Origin: Arthrobacter sp.
GTDB lineage: Bacteria; Actinomycetota; Actinomycetes; Actinomycetales; Micrococcaceae
DNA length: 64,000 bases
Assembly: GCA_026393275.1 (NCBI GenBank)
Contig: JAPLAM010000031.1
Span: 1-64,000 of the forward strand
Direction of reading: 5' to 3'
Under the pieces are notes generated by a model that searched no databases, had not been told where the DNA came from, and saw nothing but the letters and a program-made list of their open reading frames with translations. The translations under genes and the position numbers were made by a program. Positions 15,962-25,134 of the stretch are shown piece after piece. Position 1 is the stretch's first letter. Each line of letters begins with the position of its first letter.

Positions 15962-17965
15962 CTAGGAAGCCCAGTCGGCGTCGTCGTAGGGGCGGCCGCG
16001 GAAATGAGCCCGGAGGTACTCCCCCACCACGGCAGCACCCAGATCCCCGGCCTCCGGCGCGACGACCCGGCCCCCGACCCGGCGGACCAGCCGTTGGATG
16101 AACCGCTCAAGGCCCGGGTCGTCACCCAGCCGGAAGAACGTGGCTTGCGTCCCGGCCCGCCCCAGCCGGTCGAGCTCCGCGACCGTCACGCGGATGGTCT
16201 CCGGATCCGGCGGCCAGGAAAACCAGGACTCGCCGTCCGGCAACAGGTGCGCTGTAGGTTCGCCGTCGGTCACGACAAGGAGGACGGGCTGCATCGACGG
16301 GTGCCGTCGGAAGAAGCGGTTGGCCAGCAACAAGCCGTGCTGCAGGTTCGTCCCCTGCTCCTGCCGCGCCGGCAGGGCCGTCAGCTCGCTGATGTCCATG
16401 GTCTGTGCGTAGCGGCCGAACGTGATCAGCTGTAGCCGGTCTCCGCGGAAGCGGGTGGAGACGAGGTGGTGCAAGGCGAGTGCGGTGCGTTTCATCGGCA
16501 CCCATCGGCCCTCGGCCGCCATCGAGAACGACACATCGACGAGCAGGACGACGGCGGCCTGGGTGCGCGCCTCAGTTTCCGTCACCTCGATGTCATCAAC
16601 GGCGAGGCGGAGCCCGCGGCCCGGGTCGCCGCCGTCGGCGACCGTGCGGCTGATCGCATTGGTGATGGTGCGGGTAACGTCCCACGGTTCCGCGTCGCCG
16701 AACTGCCACGGTCGGCTCGAGCCGGTCGGCTCGCCGGCCGCGCCGGCGACGCGCGTCTCCCGGGGCCCCTGCCGGCCGGACAGTTGCTTGGCGGTGTCCC
16801 GCAACAGCGACCTGCCCAGGCGCCGCATGGCCTGCGGGGACAACCGGAGATCGCCGTCGGCGCCGCGCCGCAGGAAACCGCCGTCCTGCATGGCCCGTTC
16901 GATCTCGGCGAGGGTGCGGGCCGTCACGGCGGCATTCTGCCCGAGCTGGCGGGCCAGGGCATCCAAGTCCAGATCGTCCAGGCGCGATCCGTTGTAGGAC
17001 TGGGAGAGCTGTTCGGCGAGCTCGTCGAGCTCGGCAAGGTCTTGCAGCACCCCGGTGCCATCGCCGAGGCCCAGCCCCTCCTGGCCCTCGAAGCGTTCGG
17101 AGCCGGTCCAGTCCTCACCCGGCCGCAGGGCGCGCAGGCTCGAGTCGAGTTGGTCCAGCTGGGCCATGAGTTCGGGCGAGCCGAAGGCCTGGGCGGACAG
17201 GCTCATCAGCTCCTCGCGCTGTTCCCGGGACATGGATTGCAGCAACCGCTGGGCCGCCGCCGCGCGCTGGGCCAGGGCGTCGATCAGCTCTTCGACTGAT
17301 TGTGGATTCTCGGGAAAGAACTGTCCGTGCCGGGCCATGAACTCCTGGAAGTCGGCGTCGGTGTCATCACCGCGCCGATGTTTGTCCAGCAACTCGTTGA
17401 GGTCGCCCAGCATTTCACTGACGGCGGCACGGTCCTCATCGGTGGCGCCCTCGAGTGCCTGCTTCATGCCGGCGAACCGCTGGTCCAGGACCTCCCGGCC
17501 CAGCAGCTCCTTGATCCGGTCGTAGGCCTCCCGTGCCGTAGTGGACCGCCAGTCGTAGGACGCGAGTTCGTTGACCGCTGCCGCCGTGGAGGCGGGCAGG
17601 TTCTGCAGCTGCAGCTCCCGGAAGGCGCGGTCGGCGTTGTCCATCATGGCGTCGCGGGCCAGTTGCTTGCGCTCCTCCAGCACCGCGGTGTCGAGCAGTT
17701 TCCGGACCTCGTCCAAGGTGCCGTCCAACCGGTGGCGCCCCAGCAGTTCACGCCGGCGCTGCTGTACGCGGCCGGCGAGGTCGTCGAGCCCCTCCCGGTC
17801 CCGGCCGCCGCGCCGCAGGAACTCCTGAAGGGCGCTCCGGGGCGAGTAGCCGGCCATGACGTCCTCGGCGACGGCGTCGAGCGCCTCCGCCAAGTCCACC
17901 GGCGGGGCCAACGGATCGGGTCCCCCCAAATACCGGCCATACCGGGACCGGTTGTGAACGCCCAT
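15962..17965 (-). CDS. VWA (von Willebrand factor A) domain protein, partner of MoxR-type ATPase
   Basis: A 667-residue protein. The C-terminal third holds a VWA domain with MIDAS motif DVSFS (about 477-481) and the downstream TDGEP element. The N-terminal two thirds is helical and charged, with many Asp/Arg/Gln. There are no signal or membrane segments, so it is cytosolic. It starts 20 bases after the stop of the AAA ATPase gene. Such MoxR/VWA pairs resemble magnesium-chelatase I/D subunits and usually remodel or metallate a client protein. No client is evident here. Confidence 0.85.
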   Translation of the reverse strand: MGVHNRSRYGRYLGGPDPLAPPVDLAEALDAVAEDVMAGYSPRSALQEFLRRGGRDREGLDDLAGRVQQRRRELLGRHRLDGTLDEVRKLLDTAVLEERKQLARDAMMDNADRAFRELQLQNLPASTAAAVNELASYDWRSTTAREAYDRIKELLGREVLDQRFAGMKQALEGATDEDRAAVSEMLGDLNELLDKHRRGDDTDADFQEFMARHGQFFPENPQSVEELIDALAQRAAAAQRLLQSMSREQREELMSLSAQAFGSPELMAQLDQLDSSLRALRPGEDWTGSERFEGQEGLGLGDGTGVLQDLAELDELAEQLSQSYNGSRLDDLDLDALARQLGQNAAVTARTLAEIERAMQDGGFLRRGADGDLRLSPQAMRRLGRSLLRDTAKQLSGRQGPRETRVAGAAGEPTGSSRPWQFGDAEPWDVTRTITNAISRTVADGGDPGRGLRLAVDDIEVTETEARTQAAVVLLVDVSFSMAAEGRWVPMKRTALALHHLVSTRFRGDRLQLITFGRYAQTMDISELTALPARQEQGTNLQHGLLLANRFFRRHPSMQPVLLVVTDGEPTAHLLPDGESWFSWPPDPETIRVTVAELDRLGRAGTQATFFRLGDDPGLERFIQRLVRRVGGRVVAPEAGDLGAAVVGEYLRAHFRGRPYDDADWAS

Positions 17966-17985
17966 GATGCTGCCTATCCCTGGTG

Positions 17986-19374
17986 TCAGCCGTAAATGGT
18001 CGCCTCGTCGTCGGACTCCTTGGAGATCCGCCGCGCGAGGTAGAGGCCTTCCAGCGCCAGCTCGATAGCTGCGGCGCGCTGCCCGTCGTTTCTCGCGTCC
18101 AGCCGCCCGCTGATCTCGTCGTAGAGGCTGGAGCTGTTTAACGTCGGAAGGTTTTCGAGGAACTCCCGCGCCGTGACCTGTTCCCCGGTGGTCACGGTCG
18201 TGTGACCGTTCAGCGCCGCCACGAGCGGCCCAAGGTCGAGCCCGTGATAGTGCGCCCGGACGGCTTCGGCGGTGGCCATGCGCAGTAGGTGGTCCAGGAC
18301 CGCCGCTTCCCGCCCCTCCTCACCAGATTCGAACTCAATCTTGCCTGTGAGGACCTCCACGGCGCTTTCCAGGTCCACAATCCGCGCGACCGCCTCGGCC
18401 TCCCCGCGCATACTTGCCCGACGCCGCGCCGCCGCGGCGACCGTTTCGGCGCCCGCGATGGCGAACCGCGCCGACACCCCCGAGGTCTGGTTGATGGCCG
18501 GGGACAGCCGCAGCGCGCGGGTGTAGCGGGCCAGGATCTCAAGAATGACGGCTGGCACATCGGCCACCAGCCGACCCTCCTGATGGATGACGGCGACTTC
18601 GTCGTCCAGCTCGATCGGGTAGTGGGTGCGGATCTCGGCGCCGAAACGGTCCTTCAGCGGTGTGATGATCCGGCCGCGGTTGGTGTAGTCCTCCGGGTTG
18701 GCCGACGCGACGACGAGCACGTCGAGGGGCAACCGCAGCACGTAGCCGCGGATCTGGATGTCCCGCTCCTCCATCACGTTGAGCATCGCGACCTGGATCC
18801 GCTCGGCGAGGTCGGGCAGCTCGTTGATGGCGATGATGCCCCGGTTGGAGCGCGGCACGAGCCCGTAATGGATGGTTTCGGGGTCCCCGAGCAGGCGCCC
18901 CTCTGCCACTCGCATCGGGTCGACGTCGCCGATCAGGTCGGCAACGGAGGTGTCCGGCGTGGCGAGTTTCTCGACGTAGCGTTCGGAACGGTGGCGCCAC
19001 GCCACGCGCAGCCGGTCCCCTTCGGCGAGTGCACTGGCGCGGGAGTGCTCCGTGATCGGGGCGTAGGGGTGTTCGTTCAGTTCCGAACCCTCGATCACCG
19101 GTGACCACTCGTCGAGCAGCCCCGCCAGGGTGCGGAGGAGGCGGGTTTTGCCTTGTCCGCGTTCGCCCAGCAGCACGACGTCGTGCCCGGCGATCAAGGC
19201 GCGCTCAAGCTGCGGGAGGACTGTGCGGCCGAACCCGAAGATCCCGGGCCACGGATCACGGCCGGCGGCGAGCGCCGCGAGCAGGTTGTCGCGGATTTCG
19301 TGGCGCAGGTCCTTGTGCACGTGGCCGGCTGCACGCAGTTCGCCAACCGTGAAGATATCGGGGCGGTCACTCAC
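17986..19374 (-). CDS. MoxR/Mg-chelatase-type AAA+ ATPase
   Basis: The Walker A-like motif GERGQGKT and a Walker B region with IIAINELPDL are followed by the sensor-1 region VVASANPEDYTNRGR; the arginine-rich C-terminal lid is helical. The GTG at 19374 is preferred because GAGGGG precedes it by a few bases; it gives about 462 residues. A longer in-frame start at 19482 would overlap the divergent phosphatase gene. Together with the downstream VWA protein it forms a chaperone-like pair of the BchI/BchD or CoxD/CoxE kind. Confidence 0.85.
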   Translation of the reverse strand: MSDRPDIFTVGELRAAGHVHKDLRHEIRDNLLAALAAGRDPWPGIFGFGRTVLPQLERALIAGHDVVLLGERGQGKTRLLRTLAGLLDEWSPVIEGSELNEHPYAPITEHSRASALAEGDRLRVAWRHRSERYVEKLATPDTSVADLIGDVDPMRVAEGRLLGDPETIHYGLVPRSNRGIIAINELPDLAERIQVAMLNVMEERDIQIRGYVLRLPLDVLVVASANPEDYTNRGRIITPLKDRFGAEIRTHYPIELDDEVAVIHQEGRLVADVPAVILEILARYTRALRLSPAINQTSGVSARFAIAGAETVAAAARRRASMRGEAEAVARIVDLESAVEVLTGKIEFESGEEGREAAVLDHLLRMATAEAVRAHYHGLDLGPLVAALNGHTTVTTGEQVTAREFLENLPTLNSSSLYDEISGRLDARNDGQRAAAIELALEGLYLARRISKESDDEATIYG

Positions 19375-19460
19375 CCCTCTACGGTAGTCCTCGAGGGTGC
19401 GGTGAATCGAGGGAATCTCTGAGAATCTTCCCCCGCCCGCGCCCGAACGGCCTACGCTGG

Positions 19461-20138
19461 ATGCTGATGACTGCTCCAGCACCGTCCCCTCTAAAGGCGG
19501 ATCCGTCGACGGCGGGTCCCACCCTCATCCTCCTGGTGCGCCATGGGGAGACTCCCACCACGGGCACGGTGCTGCCCGGGCGGGCGCCGGGATTGCACCT
19601 CTCCGACCGCGGACGGGCCCAGGCTGCCCGCGTCGCGGAACGGCTCGCCGGTCTCCCGATCGATTTTATATATACCTCCCCGCTGGAGCGCACCTGCGAG
19701 TCGGCGGAGCCGACCGCGGCCGGCACCGGATTGGACGTGAAGCACGACGACGGCCTGCTTGAATGCGACTTTGGTGACTGGACCGGCGCCGCAATCACCG
19801 ACCTGGCGGCGTTGCCGGAGTGGCAGACCGTCCAGCACAGCCCGTCAGAGTTCCGCTTCCCGGGCGGCGAGAGCTTTCCGGAAATGCAGGCACGGATCGT
19901 CGGAGCGCTGGAGGAACTGCGGACCGCCCACGCCGGGGGTGTCGTGGTGTGCTTCTCGCACGCCGATCCCATCAAGGCCGCCGTCGCCCACGCCCTCGGC
20001 ACGCCCCTGGACCTCTTCCAGCGGATTGTCATCAGTCCCGGCTCGGTGTCGGCCATTTCGTTCGTGGAAGGCCAGGATCCCGCCGTACTGATGGTGAATT
20101 CGACGTCGGAACCGCTCAGCGGGCTGAGGGCGCCGTGA
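19461..20138 (+). CDS. Histidine phosphatase superfamily protein (phosphoglycerate mutase-like)
   Basis: A 225-residue protein (223 from the second ATG at 19467) with the catalytic LVRHGET motif near residue 25, the second His in CFSHADPIKAAV, and acidic ECDFGDWTG. It resembles the MSMEG_4193/CobC-like branch that is often encoded beside an SCO1664-type protein, as here. The physiological substrate is unknown. It is divergent from the AAA ATPase gene, and the two share a promoter gap of under 90 bases. Confidence 0.88.
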   Translation: MLMTAPAPSPLKADPSTAGPTLILLVRHGETPTTGTVLPGRAPGLHLSDRGRAQAARVAERLAGLPIDFIYTSPLERTCESAEPTAAGTGLDVKHDDGLLECDFGDWTGAAITDLAALPEWQTVQHSPSEFRFPGGESFPEMQARIVGALEELRTAHAGGVVVCFSHADPIKAAVAHALGTPLDLFQRIVISPGSVSAISFVEGQDPAVLMVNSTSEPLSGLRAP

Positions 20139-20168
20139 GTCGGGGCGGCCGTTGAATTGGGAGGGAAA

Positions 20169-20870
20169 GTGTCCGGCCGGGAGCTGACACTGCTCACCGA
20201 GGGGCGCATCGAGCTGCTCGGACGCATCCCGCGCAGCAGCAACGAGACGTTCCTCGTCCAGGTCTGCTGCGGGGATGACGCCGCGTATGCGGTCTACAAG
20301 CCTGAGGCCGGGGAAAGACCGCTGTCCGATTTCGAGCCCGGGCTCTACCGGCGCGAACGCGCCGCCTACCTCCTCAGCGAGTCCCTGGCCTGGGGGCTCG
20401 TGCCGCCGACGGTGATCCGCGAGGGAGCACCGCTGGGCATCGGCTCGCTGCAGTGGTTCATCGAGTGCGACTACCAGGAGCACTACTTCACGCTGCACGA
20501 GGACGCCCCCGAGACCCACCCGGAACTGGCCCGGATCGCCCTGTTCGATTACGTCACCAACAACACGGACCGCAAGAGTGGCCACGTGCTGCGCGGCCAT
20601 GACGGGCGGATCTGGGGCATCGACCATGGGCTGTGCTTCTCGGCCGCCTTCAAGCTGCGCACCGTGATCTGGGACTTCGCCGGCGACCCCATCCCCGACG
20701 CCCTGCTCAAGGACATCGCCCCGCTCGCCCAGGCTACGCCACCGGACGTGGCCGAGCTCCTCGACGACGACGAGGCCGGAGCGCTCCGGCGCCGGGTGCA
20801 GCGCCTGCTGCACGATCGCGTGCTGCCGGTTGACCGCACCGGCATGCGCTACCCCTGGCCCCTGATCTGA
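20169..20870 (+). CDS. SCO1664 family protein (PI3/4-kinase-like fold)
   Basis: About 233 residues from GTG 20169, chosen for the GGGAGGG site just upstream. Conserved elements include AVYKPEAGERPL (kinase-like nucleotide-binding lysine), LFDYVTNNTDRKSGHVL (catalytic-loop analogue Asp-x-x-Asn/Asp-Arg) and IWGIDHGLCF (metal-binding Asp). These mark the actinobacterial SCO1664 family related to HipA/PI3K-like kinases. Function is unproven. It lies 30 bases after the phosphatase gene, a conserved pairing in actinobacteria. Confidence 0.82.
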   Translation: MSGRELTLLTEGRIELLGRIPRSSNETFLVQVCCGDDAAYAVYKPEAGERPLSDFEPGLYRRERAAYLLSESLAWGLVPPTVIREGAPLGIGSLQWFIECDYQEHYFTLHEDAPETHPELARIALFDYVTNNTDRKSGHVLRGHDGRIWGIDHGLCFSAAFKLRTVIWDFAGDPIPDALLKDIAPLAQATPPDVAELLDDDEAGALRRRVQRLLHDRVLPVDRTGMRYPWPLI

Positions 20871-20901
20871 CCGACCCCCGGGCGCACCATAAACTGGCTC
20901 A

Positions 20902-21525
20902 GTGCAACCTTCCCTTTGGCTGGCCTTGGCCGGCGCCGGCGTCCTGATCAGCTTCACCCCCGGCGCGGGCGCCATCAACACCATGAGCAACTCGCTGAAC
21001 TCCGGCTTCCGGCGTTCCATCTGGGGCATCCTTGGCCAGCAGGCCGCGTTGGTGGTGCACATCCTGATCGTGGCGCTCGGTGTCGGGGTGCTCGTGGCAA
21101 GTTCGCCGCTGGCCTTCAACGTGATCCGCTACGCCGGCGCCGCCTACCTCGTCTACCTCGGCATCCAGCAGTTCCGGCACAAGCCGGACCTCGACCAGGA
21201 GCGGGCCGCGGCGCTGAGGAACGAACCGGCGGCCTCCATGTTCCGCCGCGGCCTGTGGGTCAACCTGCTCAACCCGAAGGCGATCGTCTTCTTCCTGGCC
21301 TTCATGCCGCAGTTCATCCGTGCGGAACAGCCGCTGCTGCCGCAGTACCTCGTGCTGTCCGCGACCGTGATCGTGATCGACGTCCTGGTCATGTGGTTCT
21401 TCTTCGCGGCGGCAGCCACGACGTTCCAGCGCTTCACCCACGACGCCCGGGGCCAGCGGATCCTCAACCGGACCTTCGGCGTGCTGTTCATGGCCGTCGG
21501 CATCCTGCTGGCCCTAATCCACTAG
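20902..21525 (+). CDS. LysE/RhtB family amino-acid exporter
   Basis: A 207-residue membrane protein starting with GTG. It has about six hydrophobic segments and the family signature FTPGAGAINTMSNSLNSG after the first helix, then YAGAAYLVYLGIQQFR and NLLNPKAIVFFLAFMPQF. It is predicted to export an amino acid or homoserine-lactone-like compound at the inner membrane. It converges on the acyl-CoA ligase gene. Confidence 0.9.
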   Translation: MQPSLWLALAGAGVLISFTPGAGAINTMSNSLNSGFRRSIWGILGQQAALVVHILIVALGVGVLVASSPLAFNVIRYAGAAYLVYLGIQQFRHKPDLDQERAAALRNEPAASMFRRGLWVNLLNPKAIVFFLAFMPQFIRAEQPLLPQYLVLSATVIVIDVLVMWFFFAAAATTFQRFTHDARGQRILNRTFGVLFMAVGILLALIH

Positions 21526-21549
21526 GCGCCGGGGCGCCGGGGCGACCCC

Positions 21550-23121
21550 TCAGACCGCCCCGGACGTCAGCTTCCGCAGCTCGGCTTTCCGGATCTTGCC
21601 GCTCGCGGTCCGGGGCATTTCGGCCACGAAGACCACCGACTTGGGGATCTTGTACCGTGCCAGCCGGCCCTCCAGGTGGGCGCGCAGCTGCTCTTCGGTC
21701 AGCTGGGCCCCCTCCCTCAGCAGCACGACGGCCCGCGGCACCTCGCCCCACTTCTCGTCCGGCACGCCGATCACCGCCACGCTCCCGACGGCGTCGAGCT
21801 CGGCGATCGCCTGTTCCACCTCGGCCGGGTAGATGTTCTCGCCGCCGGAGATGATCATGTCCTTGAGCCGGTCAGCGATGAACACGAAGCCTTCTTCGTC
21901 GGTGTAGGCCAGATCTCCGGACTTGAACCAGCCGCCCTCAGCATAGGACGCCGCCGTGGCGTCGGGCCGTTCCCAGTATCCGAGGATCACGTTGGGGCCC
22001 TTGATCTGAATTTCCCCCACGGTTCCGGGCGCCGCAGTGCCCGCTACTGGGTCGGCGATCCGGACATCGGTGAAGAAGTGCGGGAGCCCGGCGGACCCGG
22101 CCTTGTCCCGGGATCTCGCCGCGGGGAGGACCGTCGCGCCAGGCGCGGTCTCCGTCATGCCGTACCCGTTGCCGATCTGGAGGCCCCGGGACTCGTATGC
22201 GTCGAGCACCCGCATGGGGATAGCGGAACCCCCGCAGGTGAGCTTGTTCAGCGAGCTGAGGTCTGTCGTTGGCCACGCGGGATGTTCGCAGATGAGCTGG
22301 TAGGTGGTCGGGACGCCGCTCATCGTTGTGACGCTGTATTGCTCGATGAGGGCCAGGATCCGGCTGGGATCAAACCGGGATTCGAGGATGACGGTCCCGC
22401 CCTTGAGAAGAGTGGGCAGGACCCCCATGTCCAGTGACGCCACGTGGAACATCGGTGAAATCATCAGCGCCACATCGGCCGAGGAAAAGTCGAAGTCCAC
22501 GATCACGTTGATGCAGTTCCAGGTGATATTCCCATGGGTCAACAATGCGCCCTTGGGCCGTCCCGTGGTGCCGGAGGTGTAGAGGATCATAGCCCCGTCG
22601 TCCAGGGTTACCGGTTCATCGATAGGCCGGTCAGCGCCCGAGGCCACCACGTCCTCAAAGCCCTCGACCGCCGTCGTCCCCTGGCCGCTGCCGTTGGCCG
22701 CCGCCACGGGGCTGCCGGCGCCTGAATCGTCGACGGCGATGAGTCTCGCCACCGCGGTCCCTGCCGCACCGCGGGCGGCGAGGTCGCTCAGGGCCTGCGC
22801 ATGGATCAGGGCCACGGCCCCGCTGTCCTGCAGCTGGAACTGGATTTCCGGGGGCGCCAGCCGGGTGTTAAGCGGTACGAAAATGGCGCCAAGAGTGCCG
22901 CAGGCAAAGAGCGTCTCCAGGAACGACGGGTGGTTCTCGCCTAGGTAGGCGACCCTGTCCCCCTTCGCGACGCCGCGGTCCCGCAGGGCGTTGGCCAGCC
23001 GGAGGCTCCGGTCCGCGAACTGTGCGTAGCTGAGTTCCCGGCCTCCGCTGATGAGGGCCGTCTTGGTGCCCGACTTCGGGCGGCGTCGTTGCAACCACGA
23101 GCCGATGCCAAAATTCTCCAC
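21550..23121 (-). CDS. Acyl-CoA synthetase / AMP-dependent ligase
   Basis: A 523-residue ANL-family ligase: P-loop YTSGTTGRPKGAL, GYGMTE motif, TDEEGFVFIADRLKDMIISGGENIYP (hinge and adenylate-binding Asp), and catalytic Lys in PRTASGKIRK. It activates a carboxylic acid to the CoA thioester. As the last gene of the minus-strand operon 28202-21550 it probably supplies the CoA ester for the acyl-CoA dehydrogenase, MaoC hydratase and SDR. The substrate (aliphatic, alicyclic or aryl acid) cannot be decided. Confidence 0.92.
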   Translation of the reverse strand: MENFGIGSWLQRRRPKSGTKTALISGGRELSYAQFADRSLRLANALRDRGVAKGDRVAYLGENHPSFLETLFACGTLGAIFVPLNTRLAPPEIQFQLQDSGAVALIHAQALSDLAARGAAGTAVARLIAVDDSGAGSPVAAANGSGQGTTAVEGFEDVVASGADRPIDEPVTLDDGAMILYTSGTTGRPKGALLTHGNITWNCINVIVDFDFSSADVALMISPMFHVASLDMGVLPTLLKGGTVILESRFDPSRILALIEQYSVTTMSGVPTTYQLICEHPAWPTTDLSSLNKLTCGGSAIPMRVLDAYESRGLQIGNGYGMTETAPGATVLPAARSRDKAGSAGLPHFFTDVRIADPVAGTAAPGTVGEIQIKGPNVILGYWERPDATAASYAEGGWFKSGDLAYTDEEGFVFIADRLKDMIISGGENIYPAEVEQAIAELDAVGSVAVIGVPDEKWGEVPRAVVLLREGAQLTEEQLRAHLEGRLARYKIPKSVVFVAEMPRTASGKIRKAELRKLTSGAV

Positions 23122-23163
23122 GGCTATTCCTTTCCAGTTAGACGTTAAGGCCTGCGGGACCGG

Positions 23164-24528
23164 TTAGGACCGGACCGCTTCCAGATCGTTGTTCTTCGGC
23201 TCGCGGGTCAGCAAGATGAAGACGATCGAGACGACGGACATGATGGCGAGGTACCAGACCACGGATGAGGTGTTTTGTCCCGAGTCCTTGAAGATTTGCG
23301 CCACGATCCCAGGGGTGAAGCCAGCCCCGAGGAGGGTGGCGAGCTGGTAGCCCAGCGACGCCCCCGTGTACCTCGAGGTGGTGCCGAACTGCTCGGAGAC
23401 AAAGGCCGCCAGCGGGCCGAACAGCGTGGAGTGGATCATCAGGCCCACCGCGAACGCCACGAAGATCAGGCCGATGTTGTTCGAGGACAGGAGCTGGAAC
23501 ATGGGGACCAGATAGATGATGAAGAGCACCAGGCCACCGATCATCACGGGCCGCCGGCCGAGCTTGTCGGAGAGCCGGCCGCCCATGATCACAAAGATGA
23601 TGGAGACAAACGACGCCGCCGCGAACGCGTACAGCACGCCCTGCCGGTCGGCGCCCTTGGACACCGCGTAGGTCACGGCGAAGGTGGCCAGCACCACCTG
23701 AAGCGCGAATCCGGCTGCCCCGGCCAGCATCGTGAAGATCAGGGTCTTCGGCCGGCGCAGGACCTGCAGCAGGGGGGCTTCACGCCGCACCGCGGCGCCT
23801 TGTCCGCCCCGTGCGGCCTGTTCTGCCGCCTCTGCCTGCTCCTTCTCCAGCGCGGCCTTGAAGATCGGGCTTTCGGAGACCTTCAGCCGGACAAACATGC
23901 CCACGGCCAGCAGGACGAAGGAGAGCAGGAACGGCACGCGCCAGCCCCAGGCGAGGAACTGGGCGTTTGGCAGTGCGGAGAATGCGCCCATCACCAGGGT
24001 GCCGAGCACCGCGCCGCTGGGGGCGCCGGCGTTGACGAAGGACGCCGCGAAGCCGCGTTTGCCGGACTCCGAGTGTTCCAGCGCCATTAGGGCTGCGCCG
24101 CCCCATTCGCCGCCGACGGCGATGCCCTGGAAGACCCGGAGGATCACCAGCAGGACCGCGCCCCAGGGGCCGGCCACCGAGGCGTCCGGCACGACCCCGA
24201 TCAGGGTGGAGGCGATGCCCATGACCAGCATCGAGACAATCAACATGCCCTTGCGGCCGAGTTTGTCGCCGAAGTGCCCGAAGATGATGCCGCCCAGGGG
24301 CCGTGCGACGTAGCCGGCGGCAAAGGTGCCGTAGGCGGCCACGACGCCGACCCAGTCGTCCAGGCCGGTGAAGAAGACCTTGGGGAAGACCACGGCCGCA
24401 GCCGTCGCATAGAGCAGGAAGTCGTAGTACTCGATGGTGCTTCCGAGGTAACTGGAGGCGATGACAGTCCGTGCTTCCCGGCGGCGCGTGCCCGCGTCCA
24501 TTGACTGCAACTGCGAAATCTGGGACAT
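23164..24528 (-). CDS. MFS transporter, metabolite:H+ symporter (MHS) type
   Basis: A 454-residue membrane protein with 12 predicted helices. The start MSQISQL at 24528 follows the downstream end of a 12-bp tandem repeat. Family marks are STIEYYDFLLYATAAAVVFPKVFF and GHFGDKLGRKGML, followed by ARPLGGIIFG-like and FQGIAVGGEWGGAALMALEHS segments, typical of ShiA/ProP/KgtP. It probably imports the organic acid consumed by this operon. Confidence 0.92.
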   Translation of the reverse strand: MSQISQLQSMDAGTRRREARTVIASSYLGSTIEYYDFLLYATAAAVVFPKVFFTGLDDWVGVVAAYGTFAAGYVARPLGGIIFGHFGDKLGRKGMLIVSMLVMGIASTLIGVVPDASVAGPWGAVLLVILRVFQGIAVGGEWGGAALMALEHSESGKRGFAASFVNAGAPSGAVLGTLVMGAFSALPNAQFLAWGWRVPFLLSFVLLAVGMFVRLKVSESPIFKAALEKEQAEAAEQAARGGQGAAVRREAPLLQVLRRPKTLIFTMLAGAAGFALQVVLATFAVTYAVSKGADRQGVLYAFAAASFVSIIFVIMGGRLSDKLGRRPVMIGGLVLFIIYLVPMFQLLSSNNIGLIFVAFAVGLMIHSTLFGPLAAFVSEQFGTTSRYTGASLGYQLATLLGAGFTPGIVAQIFKDSGQNTSSVVWYLAIMSVVSIVFILLTREPKNNDLEAVRS

Positions 24529-24559
24529 CGTTGTTCCTTGCGGCAGTGGGGTTGGTGAG

Positions 24560-24595
24560 GGTGAAACGGTTGGTGAAACGGTGGGTGAAACGGTT
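24560..24595. repeat. Three tandem copies of a 12-bp unit
   Basis: GGTGAAACGGTT, GGTGAAACGGTG and GGTGAAACGGTT follow each other without a gap. The array lies between the maoC stop codon, which the last copy touches, and the MFS start. It is in an untranslated stretch of the operon and may be a simple slippage product. Confidence 0.85.
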
Positions 24596-25049
24596 ACTTG
24601 TAGAAGCGGGCGAGGAATTCGGCGACGACGGCGGGCCGTTCCTGGCCCTCGATCTCGATGGTGTTGGCGACCTTGATCTGGGCGCCGCCCTTGACCTCGG
24701 TGACCTCGGCGATGGTGGCGCGCATCCGGATCCGCGAACCCACCTTGACCGGGGAGGTGAAGCGGACCTTGTCCAGGCCGTAGTTCACCTTGGTGGTGAC
24801 GCCGGCGACGTCGAACAGTTCGCCCCAGAACGGGATGATGAGCGAGAGGGTGAGGAAGCCGTGCGCGATCGGGGCGCCGAAGGGGCCGTCCTTGGCGCGT
24901 TCCGGGTCCATGTGGATCCACTGGTCATCGCCGGTGGCATCGGCGAACTTGTTGATCTGTTCCTGGGTGATTTCGCGGTAGTCGGTGGCGCCGAGGTCGG
25001 TGCCGGTGAGGGTGAGCAGTTTGTCGAAGTCGACGACGAGGTTGGGCAT
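24594..25049 (-). CDS. MaoC-like dehydratase (R-specific enoyl-CoA hydratase type)
   Basis: A 151-residue hot-dog-fold protein. It has the hydratase motif INKFADATGDDQWIHMDPERA, with Asp and His of the catalytic dyad, and GAPIAHGFLTLSLI. It would hydrate an enoyl-CoA to a 3-hydroxyacyl-CoA. It sits between the acyl-CoA dehydrogenase and the transporter in the operon. With the SDR at 27252 it could make an MFE-2-like hydratase/dehydrogenase pair. Confidence 0.92.
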   Translation of the reverse strand: MPNLVVDFDKLLTLTGTDLGATDYREITQEQINKFADATGDDQWIHMDPERAKDGPFGAPIAHGFLTLSLIIPFWGELFDVAGVTTKVNYGLDKVRFTSPVKVGSRIRMRATIAEVTEVKGGAQIKVANTIEIEGQERPAVVAEFLARFYK

Positions 25050-25134
25050 CTTTGGCTCCTGTGATGGTGTGGCTGGCTTGATGGACGACGGCGGACCCGG
25101 CTGGGCACCGCCTCAGGGTTTTAGCGGGTGGGGC

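Noticed and set aside
24560..24595. CRISPR-like repeat
   Set aside because: Three direct 12-bp copies without spacers; a simple tandem repeat.
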